NCBI GenBank assembly: GCA_021775835.1
Contig: JAJFHC010000138.1
Coordinates: forward strand, 1 to 9,836
Direction: 5' to 3'
Source of the DNA: Hyphomicrobiales bacterium
Lineage (GTDB): Bacteria > Pseudomonadota > Alphaproteobacteria > Rhizobiales > JAJFHC01
Length of the DNA: 9,836 nt
The notes beneath the pieces were generated by a model. The model saw only the letters and a program-made list of their open reading frames with translations, did no database searches and had not been told where the DNA came from. The position numbers and the translations under genes were made by a program. Of this stretch, positions 1-5,664 are shown piece by piece. How positions within the stretch are numbered: the stretch's first letter is position 1; every line of letters starts with the position of its first letter.

Positions 1-2
1 AT

Positions 3-380
3 GCGCTCATCAACGTGGAGCGCGACCCCAACCCTGGTCGGCAGATGCAGTTCGCGGAGAATTTTACGTTCGTCGGGGCACCGGTCGGTATGATATTTAC
101 GGGCGATCATAAATGCGGGCCGCCGCAATGGGCCGATGTCGGCATGTTGATGCAGACAATCATGTTGCTTGCGGTTGAGCGCGGCCTCGACACTTGTCCG
201 CAGGAAGCGTGGAGCGAGTTTCCCGATACGGTTATTTCGTATTGCGGCTTGCCGGAGGACACGCTTGTTTTCGCCGGTATGGCGTTGGGTTATCGCGACC
301 CAGACCACCCCCTCAACCGCTTGCGAACGGACCGCGCTGAGATCGACGACTTCGTTACGTTTCACGGCTTCAAAAAGTAA
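3..380 (+). CDS. Nitroreductase family protein, C-terminal part (5' end outside window)
   Basis: The frame is open from the window edge (codons from base 3), so only the last 125 residues are present; the GTG at 15 is an internal Val, not a start. The segment reads like the C-terminal half of an FMN-dependent NAD(P)H nitroreductase. It has a glycine/proline stretch GAPVGMIFT, then a helix with WADVGMLMQ, the family signature LDTCPQEAW, and the end motif FAGMALGYRDPDHPLNRLRT. These enzymes are usually about 190-230 aa cytoplasmic homodimers that reduce nitroaromatics, quinones or related electrophiles by two-electron steps. The physiological substrate cannot be told. The gene converges on the Rieske-ThDP gene with only 8 bases between the stop codons and no visible terminator hairpin. 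The family call is firm; the subfamily is open. Confidence 0.88.
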   Translation, partial: ALINVERDPNPGRQMQFAENFTFVGAPVGMIFTGDHKCGPPQWADVGMLMQTIMLLAVERGLDTCPQEAWSEFPDTVISYCGLPEDTLVFAGMALGYRDPDHPLNRLRTDRAEIDDFVTFHGFKK

Positions 381-388
381 GCGCCGCG

Positions 389-2473
389 TCAGACCAGCTC
401 CGCGTCAGTGATGACTTCAACCAACGCAGGGCCGGGTTGCTCAATGGCTTCCTTAAGCGCGGCTTCGAGCTGATCGGCGCTTTCAACGCGCAGTCCCACG
501 CCGCCGCAGGATCGCGCGAATTCGGCGAAGTTCGGATTGGTAAGCCCCGTCTGCCAGACCGGCCATTCGCCGGATCGCTGTTCCTTGGAGATCTTGCCGA
601 GTTCGGAATTGTTCATGAGGACATGGGTGATATCCATGTTGTAGTGAACGGCGGTGGTAAATTCCATCGCATACTGACCAAACCCGCCATCGCCGGAAAT
701 TGACACGACTTTGCGTCCTGCATATTCGGGGAAATCCTGCGTCGCCGCCCAGGCGCCCATGGCCGCGGGAAAACCGAAGCCGATGGAGCCGAGATAACCG
801 GACATCAAAATGCGCTGGCCGCAGGGCTCAAAATACCGCCCGAAGGAATAGGTGTTGTTGCCCACATCGACCGGCATCACGGCGTTGCCGGGGACAATTT
901 TTGTCATCGCCGCGAAAAGCGCCGACGCACTGATCCCCTTGCCCCGATTGTCGCCGAGTCGTCGCTCTTTTTCTCGCCGCCAGATCGCCCAGCGATCGGC
1001 AATCTCCTTGCGCTGGTCCTTCGCCGCCAACCCGCCAAGGCCCTGTGCAACCAGCCGGTCTCGGATGAGCGGCAGCGTAAGACCGATTTCGCCCCAGACG
1101 GGCACGTCAACAGCGTGGCTTTTTCCGAGATGCATGCGGTCGAAGTCAATCTGCACAATCGGTTTTGACGGTTCGATCCCCGTGTGGTGAGAAAACGAAG
1201 CGCCGACGGCAATGATGAGATCGCATTCGTTCATGAACCATGATGCAATCGGCGTTCCCGATCGCCCAAGCACGCCGCCGGCGAGCGGATGCGTATCGGG
1301 GATCTGTCCTTTTGCTTTGAATGTCGTCACTACCGGACAGGAAAGCTGCTCGGCAAATTTGGTCACTTCGGCCATGGCTTCCCGGGCGCCATAACCGGCG
1401 ATGATCAAGGGTTGTTTTGCTTTACGGATACGATCTGCCGCAGCGTTGACGACCTCTGCCGCGGGGGTCATGCGCGGCGCAGCGAGGCGGCCTGCAGGCG
1501 TGCCGGCCTTCATCTCAGGCGCGGGCAAGGTCTGCGCGTCATCGGGAAAGATCAGTACAGAAACATCCCGCTCAACGATCGCCGACTTCATCGCCAGATT
1601 GGCGGTCTCAGCATAATTTGTCGCGTGCAGAACAAGCTGATTGAATTTGCCGACGGGCGCGAAGGCACCGTGCAGGTCGATATCCTGAAAGGCAAAAGGC
1701 GAGAAGACCTGAACCTGAACCTGTCCGGCGCATGCGATGATCGGTGCGCGGTCGACTTTCGCGTCCCAAAGCCCCGTCATCATGTTGGTGGCGCCGGGGC
1801 CGGCAATGGTCATGCAGGCCGCCGGTTTTCCCGTGAGCTTGGCGTAACCGGATGCAGCAAACGATGCCGCGCCCTCATGGCGAATGCCGACATAGCTAAG
1901 GTTGCCCGCCTCTTCCTGCAGGCGGAAAGCGTCGGCGAGGCCAAGATTGGAATGGCCGACCATGCCGAAGACGCGTTTTAGGCCCCAATTGACCATGGTC
2001 TCGGCGACAACATCCGTTGATGTGCGCACATGGTCCGGTTCGGGCGGCAGGCCCACATAAAGCCCGTCGGCGCGGTCCTCGACCGGGAACATCTCCTGAC
2101 CGGAATCCTCGTGGCCGCCGGGCGGTTTGCCCGTCAGCGGATCAAAGTCCCAACCATGCCAGGGACAGCGAAGCCAGCATTTGTCGTCGATGCCTTTTTC
2201 AATGGAGCCCTCGCCGAGGGGGCCGCCCTGATGGGGGCAGCGATTGTCCATCGCCGCATATTGTCCGTCGAAATGAACGAGTGCGAGGGTCTTGCGGCCA
2301 GCGGTCACGCTCGTGACGCGCCCCTCCGGCACACGGCCTTTTTCGGCGACTTTATGCCATTCAAGGGATTTCGGCGTGTCCGTCATAGGATCCTCGAGTT
2401 TCGCCGCAGGCGCGGCATTATCGTTCGGTGCGCCGCCCCGGCGACCGAATAGTCGTGAAAGAAAGGAGAACAT
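389..2473 (-). CDS. Rieske [2Fe-2S] domain fused to a ThDP-dependent enzyme (acetolactate synthase / pyruvate oxidase superfamily)
   Basis: This is a 694-aa fusion when started at the ATG at 2473. Residues 1-28 form a short basic amphipathic head (MFSFLSRLFGRR) and a Pro/Ala linker. Residues about 35-142 are a Rieske ferredoxin-type domain with CPH at 79-81 and CPWH at 103-106. Residues about 148-694 are a full three-domain ThDP enzyme. The pyrimidine-binding domain carries the catalytic Glu200 (RHEGAASF), a central domain follows, and the PP domain has GDG at 594-596 and NN at 621-622, the Mg/ThDP motif. Family members decarboxylate or oxidise 2-oxo acids; the segment NNSELGKISKEQ resembles pyruvate-oxidase-like relatives. 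An FAD site cannot be judged by eye. Inference: the Rieske centre takes electrons from the hydroxyalkyl-ThDP intermediate. The start is uncertain: ATG 2386 (665 aa, better ribosome site, begins right at the Rieske domain) is possible, and the frame is open up to a TTG at 2545. The gene is divergent from the Rieske-FMN operon. Confidence 0.9.
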   Translation of the reverse strand: MFSFLSRLFGRRGGAPNDNAAPAAKLEDPMTDTPKSLEWHKVAEKGRVPEGRVTSVTAGRKTLALVHFDGQYAAMDNRCPHQGGPLGEGSIEKGIDDKCWLRCPWHGWDFDPLTGKPPGGHEDSGQEMFPVEDRADGLYVGLPPEPDHVRTSTDVVAETMVNWGLKRVFGMVGHSNLGLADAFRLQEEAGNLSYVGIRHEGAASFAASGYAKLTGKPAACMTIAGPGATNMMTGLWDAKVDRAPIIACAGQVQVQVFSPFAFQDIDLHGAFAPVGKFNQLVLHATNYAETANLAMKSAIVERDVSVLIFPDDAQTLPAPEMKAGTPAGRLAAPRMTPAAEVVNAAADRIRKAKQPLIIAGYGAREAMAEVTKFAEQLSCPVVTTFKAKGQIPDTHPLAGGVLGRSGTPIASWFMNECDLIIAVGASFSHHTGIEPSKPIVQIDFDRMHLGKSHAVDVPVWGEIGLTLPLIRDRLVAQGLGGLAAKDQRKEIADRWAIWRREKERRLGDNRGKGISASALFAAMTKIVPGNAVMPVDVGNNTYSFGRYFEPCGQRILMSGYLGSIGFGFPAAMGAWAATQDFPEYAGRKVVSISGDGGFGQYAMEFTTAVHYNMDITHVLMNNSELGKISKEQRSGEWPVWQTGLTNPNFAEFARSCGGVGLRVESADQLEAALKEAIEQPGPALVEVITDAELV
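2391..2395 (-). promoter_or_regulatory. Candidate ribosome-binding site for an internal start at 2386
   Basis: On the minus strand GAGGA lies 4 bases before the ATG at 2386, which begins MTDTPKSLEWHKV exactly at the start of the Rieske domain. The upstream ATG at 2473 has only a weak GGCGGCGAT leader. This supports a 665-aa form, or two forms, of the Rieske-ThDP protein, but the spacing is a little short. Confidence 0.35.
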
Positions 2474-2537
2474 ATCGCCGCCAATCCGGAAAGACGTGAA
2501 TAATCGTGTTTTGCAATTCTGGGCGGCGCCCATAGGA

Positions 2538-2545
2538 TTGCGCAA
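2538..2545. promoter_or_regulatory. Perfect 8-bp palindrome in the divergent intergenic region (possible operator)
   Basis: TTGCGCAA is a perfect palindrome inside the near-symmetric GATTGCGCAAATC, about 47-54 bases before the ATG of the Rieske-FMN gene and 65 or more bases before the likely start of the divergent Rieske-ThDP gene. A small GGGC/GCCC inverted repeat lies at 2521-2531. No convincing sigma-70 box pair was found on either strand. The location suits a shared operator, but an 8-bp palindrome can occur by chance and no regulator gene is next to it. Confidence 0.25.
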
Positions 2546-2591
2546 ATCACATTCTTAACAAGTCAAAACAAAACGGCGCGGGCGAAAATTC

Positions 2592-4211
2592 ATGGGGAAG
2601 AACTGGCAAGCCATTGCAAAATGGTCTGAACTGAAAGACCGCGAGCCGGCCTACGCCATCGTTGGCGAGGTCGATCTTGTGGTCGTGCGATATAATGATG
2701 ATGTCTCTGTCCTGTACGGGCGATGCCTCCATCGCGGCGCTCTGCTCGCTGATGGTCATGTTGACGGCGAGAACCTGATCTGTGGGCTTCACAATTGGGA
2801 TTACCGCCTGGATACCGGCGTCAGCGCCTACAATAATTCCGAAGCGCTGCAGAAATTCCCGTCGCAGGTGAAAGGCGGCAAGGTTCATGTGGACCGCGAC
2901 GCCGTTGACGCATGGGCCGCCGAACACCCGCAACCTTTTCAGCGCGAGGAGTATCTGGGTCTATACGCGGACACGCACCCGGAGGCGGAAGAACCTTTTG
3001 TCGATCTGATCCAAGGCTACGCGAAAGACGGTCTTTCGAAGACGGGTCATCACGGCGTTGTTTCGGCTATGGGTGTGCCGCGGGACGATCTGCCGAAATG
3101 GGACGACATTCAGATCGTCACCGCGCAGCTTCACCGCCCGCCAATGTTGGACGATGAACCGGTCGATACGTCCGTGACGATCGGGCCCGGCGCGCAAAAA
3201 CCGGTGACGCTGAAGATACCGCTTTTCGTTTCCGATATGAGTTTCGGCGCCTTGTCGCGCGAAGCAAAGATCGCCCTGTCAAAGGGCGCGGAAATGGCGG
3301 GGACAGCGATCTGTTCCGGCGAAGGCGGTTCGCTCGATGAAGAACGCCAGTCGAATGCGCGCTATTTTTATGAGCTTGCATCGGCGCGGTTCGGGTTTTC
3401 CTGGGACAAGGTGCGCGAGTCCGCAGCATTCCATTTCAAAGGCGGGCAGGGCGCAAAAACCGGCACTGGCGGTCACTTGCCGGGTGCGAAAGTCAAAGAT
3501 GAAATCGCCAAAGTACGCGGACTGAAACCGGGCGAAGACGCGATTTCGCCGTCACGATTTCCCGACTGGACCGAGATCTCCCAGTTCCGTGACTTCGCTA
3601 ATGAAGTGCGCGCGCAGACAGGCGGCATTCCCATCGGCTATAAAATGTCGGCCCAGCATATCGAGAAAGATATCGATGCGGCCCTTGAGATGGGCGTTGA
3701 TTACATCATTATCGACGGACGCGGCGGCGGCACCGGTGCAGCGCCCTTGATCTTTCGCGATAACATCTCTGTACCGACGATCCCGGCGCTTGCCCGTGCG
3801 CGGCGCCACCTCGACCGGAGCGGTGCGACGAACGTGTCGCTCATTGCGACCGGCGGATTGCGCAAACCGGCCGACTACGTGAAAGCGCTGGCCCTCGGCG
3901 CAGACGCCGTGGCGCTGTCGAATGCGCCGATGCAGGCGATCGGTTGTCTCGGCATGCGCGCCTGCCACACCAACAATTGTCCGGTCGGCATTGCGACGCA
4001 GAAAGAACATTTACGCCAACGCCTTGAAATTCAGATTGCCGCGAAACGGCTCGCCAGTTTCTTTGAAGCGGCGACTGAGCTGATGTCCATACTGTCGCGC
4101 GCTTGCGGGCACTCGCGGATGTCCGACTTTAACGCCGACGATCTGACAACATTCAAACGCGACATGGCCGAACTTTCGGGCGTCGCGTTTGGCGGCGTGG
4201 GCGCGCGCTGA
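2592..4211 (+). CDS. Rieske domain fused to FMN-binding glutamate synthase-like (GltB2-type) protein
   Basis: This 539-aa protein has two parts. Residues 1-105 form a Rieske-type [2Fe-2S] domain with CLH at 45-47 and CGLH at 64-67. Residues about 150-520 match the FMN-binding (beta/alpha)8 domain of glutamate synthase, including FVSDMSFGALS (212-222), SGEGG (242-246), KGGQGAKTGTGG (283-294) and the FMN-phosphate loop DGRGGGTGAAP (375-385). Cysteines 452, 458 and 463 have the C-x5-C-x4-C spacing that binds the 3Fe-4S cluster in true GOGAT. There is no N-terminal glutamine amidotransferase domain and no GltD partner nearby, so classical glutamine-dependent glutamate synthesis is not supported. 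The family is annotated as FMN-binding glutamate synthase family; its reaction in this context is unknown to me. No signal peptide is present, so it is probably cytoplasmic. It is the first gene of the operon, and its TGA overlaps the next ATG (TGATG). The ribosome site is weak (GGGCGA). Confidence 0.92.
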   Translation: MGKNWQAIAKWSELKDREPAYAIVGEVDLVVVRYNDDVSVLYGRCLHRGALLADGHVDGENLICGLHNWDYRLDTGVSAYNNSEALQKFPSQVKGGKVHVDRDAVDAWAAEHPQPFQREEYLGLYADTHPEAEEPFVDLIQGYAKDGLSKTGHHGVVSAMGVPRDDLPKWDDIQIVTAQLHRPPMLDDEPVDTSVTIGPGAQKPVTLKIPLFVSDMSFGALSREAKIALSKGAEMAGTAICSGEGGSLDEERQSNARYFYELASARFGFSWDKVRESAAFHFKGGQGAKTGTGGHLPGAKVKDEIAKVRGLKPGEDAISPSRFPDWTEISQFRDFANEVRAQTGGIPIGYKMSAQHIEKDIDAALEMGVDYIIIDGRGGGTGAAPLIFRDNISVPTIPALARARRHLDRSGATNVSLIATGGLRKPADYVKALALGADAVALSNAPMQAIGCLGMRACHTNNCPVGIATQKEHLRQRLEIQIAAKRLASFFEAATELMSILSRACGHSRMSDFNADDLTTFKRDMAELSGVAFGGVGAR

Positions 4212-4444
4212 TGGCGCTGGCGAACACGGTGGTCCTTCTGCTCGCGGGATGGTTCAGCATCGGCGCAATCGTCGGCGTCGCGTTTCTTGCGATTGGCGTC
4301 AACCGCGTCGATGCTGCCGCAAAAGGCGCAAGTCTATTTTTCCGACCGATGATTTTCCTTGGTTGTATGATGATCTGGCCGGCAGTGGTGATCCGCTGGC
4401 TGTCAGGCGTCAAAATCAACGAGCCGGATGAGGGCGCATCATGA
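4211..4444 (+). CDS. Small two-helix membrane protein
   Basis: This 77-aa protein is not one I recognise. It contains two hydrophobic segments, roughly residues 5-28 (VVLLLAGWFSIGAIVGVAFLA) and 43-63 (LFFRPMIFLGCMMIWPAVVI), joined by a short polar loop with Arg and Lys, and ends in a charged tail (KINEPDEGAS). The start codon overlaps the stop of the Rieske-FMN gene by one base, and its own stop overlaps the next start as ATGA. It is therefore translationally coupled on both sides. That placement suggests a membrane anchor or small subunit for the electron-transfer proteins around it. This is context inference; no cofactor motif is visible. Confidence 0.8.
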   Translation: MALANTVVLLLAGWFSIGAIVGVAFLAIGVNRVDAAAKGASLFFRPMIFLGCMMIWPAVVIRWLSGVKINEPDEGAS

Positions 4445-4596
4445 AAAGACCGCACCGCAGAGTGCATTTATTGATGTGGCTGGTGATTGCGCCGGTAACG
4501 TTGATCGCCGGCATTTTCGCGTGGATGCAGCGACCGCAAACACCGTTCAGCGAAATCCCCGACGCAATCCAGACGATTGACGCAAGGGCGGAGTAA
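4441..4596 (+). CDS. Very small single-helix membrane protein (51 aa)
   Basis: A short frame starts at the ATG in the ATGA junction with the preceding gene and ends in TAA three bases before the next gene's ATG. The product begins MKRPHRRVHLLMW, a strongly basic N-terminus that should stay in the cytoplasm. One transmembrane segment follows (about residues 10-28, LLMWLVIAPVTLIAGIFAW), then a roughly 22-residue polar tail predicted to be outside. A GAGG lies 7 bases before the start, a good ribosome site. The exact fit between two coupled genes and the well-formed membrane topology support a real gene although it is short. The RRxH-hydrophobic N-terminus resembles the first helix of PepSY/ferric-reductase-associated membrane proteins, but that likeness is weak. 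It is probably an accessory subunit of the neighbouring haem protein. Confidence 0.75.
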   Translation: MKRPHRRVHLLMWLVIAPVTLIAGIFAWMQRPQTPFSEIPDAIQTIDARAE

Positions 4597-4599
4597 CCG

Positions 4600-5664
4600 A
4601 TGGGCCATCAGTACAAGGCAATTCAGTGGAATGGCAACAAGATCGTATACGATCTTTATCTGTTCGCCTTTATCGCGCTTTTTGTCGGCGTCTTTATGGT
4701 TGTGGGTTTGCAGACCTATGACAGCGGACACACAGCCGACCCGGTCGTGCTCGCGATCCGTGCGCTGGGAACGACGGCCTTTGCGCTCCTTACCGTCATT
4801 CTCGCTATCGGGCCGCTGGCGCGCATGAACAAGCGGTTCCTGACTTTGCTCTATAACCGACGGCATCTGGGTGTCGTGACGTTTCTTGTTGCATCGGCCC
4901 ATTTCGGGCTGGCGTTGCTCTGGTATCACAGCAGCGGGCCGCTCAATCCTTTTGTCTCGCTGTTCGTTTCAAACCCGCTTTACGACTCCATACCGGGTTT
5001 CCCGTTTGAAACGCTGGGCTTCGCCGCGTTCCTCATCATGATGGCGATGGCGGTGACGAGCCATGATTTCTGGCTCAACAATTTGTCGGCGCCCGTCTGG
5101 AAAGCGCTGCATATGCTCGTTTATCCGGCCTATGCGCTGCTCGTCATGCACATTGTTCTTGGCGCGCTGATGACGGAAAAGTCGATGGTCTATCCGATCA
5201 TGACCGCTGCCGCTTTCATCGGCGTTTCGGGCCTGCACCTGATTGCGGGATCGCGCGAGTGGCGCGCGGACAGCGGTATGAAGCAGCTCAAGGAAAAAGG
5301 CTGGATTGATGTCTGCGCGCCGGACGATATCGCAGAGAAACGCGCCATCATCACACCCCTGCCGAAAGGCGACCGGGTCGCGATCTTTCGTTATGACGGC
5401 AAGATCGCTGCGGTCACGAACGCCTGCCGTCACCAGAACGGGCCGCTGGGCGAGGGCCGCGTTGTTGACGGATGCATCACCTGTCCGTGGCATGGCTGGC
5501 AGTATCGTCCCGACGACGGCGTGTCGCCGCCGCCCTTTACGGAAAAGATTTCGACTTACAATGTGCGGATCGAGGAAGGCCGGGTGATGCTCGATCCCAA
5601 GCCAAACAAACCGGGAACCCACGCCGAGCCGGCGCTCATTCCTGCGGCTGGAGCAGCGTCATGA
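4600..5664 (+). CDS. Ferric reductase-like transmembrane haem protein with C-terminal Rieske domain
   Basis: This 354-aa protein has six likely transmembrane helices (about residues 16-38, 50-72, 87-109, 137-153, 167-190, 195-215), the fold of ferric reductase/MsrQ-type cytochrome b domains. Candidate haem ligands are His89 and His101 on helix 3 and His171 and His184 on helix 5, spaced 12-13 residues as in that superfamily. Basic residues in the helix 2-3 loop (RMNKRF, YNRRH) and after helix 6 (REWRAD, KQLKEKG) place both ends in the cytoplasm. Residues about 230-335 are a Rieske domain with CRH at 276-278 and CPWHGW at 295-300. The usual FAD/NAD(P)H reductase domain of ferric reductases is absent, and the Rieske domain takes its place. 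Inference: the Rieske centre passes electrons between cytoplasmic partners and membrane haem, perhaps to quinone or across the membrane. GGAG six bases before the ATG is a good ribosome site, and the stop overlaps the next gene as ATGA. Confidence 0.88.
   Translation: MGHQYKAIQWNGNKIVYDLYLFAFIALFVGVFMVVGLQTYDSGHTADPVVLAIRALGTTAFALLTVILAIGPLARMNKRFLTLLYNRRHLGVVTFLVASAHFGLALLWYHSSGPLNPFVSLFVSNPLYDSIPGFPFETLGFAAFLIMMAMAVTSHDFWLNNLSAPVWKALHMLVYPAYALLVMHIVLGALMTEKSMVYPIMTAAAFIGVSGLHLIAGSREWRADSGMKQLKEKGWIDVCAPDDIAEKRAIITPLPKGDRVAIFRYDGKIAAVTNACRHQNGPLGEGRVVDGCITCPWHGWQYRPDDGVSPPPFTEKISTYNVRIEEGRVMLDPKPNKPGTHAEPALIPAAGAAS
5650..5653 (+). promoter_or_regulatory. Ribosome-binding site fixing the start at 5661
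   Basis: GGAG lies 7 bases before the ATG at 5661. Together with the ATGA overlap with the preceding gene, it chooses this start over upstream in-frame ATGs such as that at 5472, which would overlap the Rieske domain coding of the previous gene by almost 200 bases. Confidence 0.7.

Noticed and set aside
1289..1981. 230-aa open frame on the plus strand
   Set aside because: It lies wholly antisense to the ThDP enzyme, whose motifs are complete in the other strand; the translation is rich in Arg/Cys with no recognisable domain. It is an antisense shadow typical of high-GC DNA.
389..2473. Naming the gene ilvB or poxB
   Set aside because: Superfamily motifs are clear, but the Rieske fusion and lack of a small regulatory subunit gene do not fit ilvB, and an FAD site for poxB cannot be shown by eye.
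2592..4211. Naming the gene gltB
   Set aside because: The FMN and 3Fe-4S motifs are shared, but the amidotransferase domain is missing and a Rieske domain is present, so the symbol would suggest an unproven function.
4969..5622. 217-aa open frame on the minus strand
   Set aside because: It is antisense to the haem/Rieske gene, whose helices and CxH/CxxH ligands are clear; the product is an Arg/His-rich unlikely sequence.
5472..5660. Upstream extension of the Cys/His protein frame
   Set aside because: The extension overlaps the Rieske coding part of the preceding gene; the ATG at 5661 has a GGAG site and an ATGA junction.
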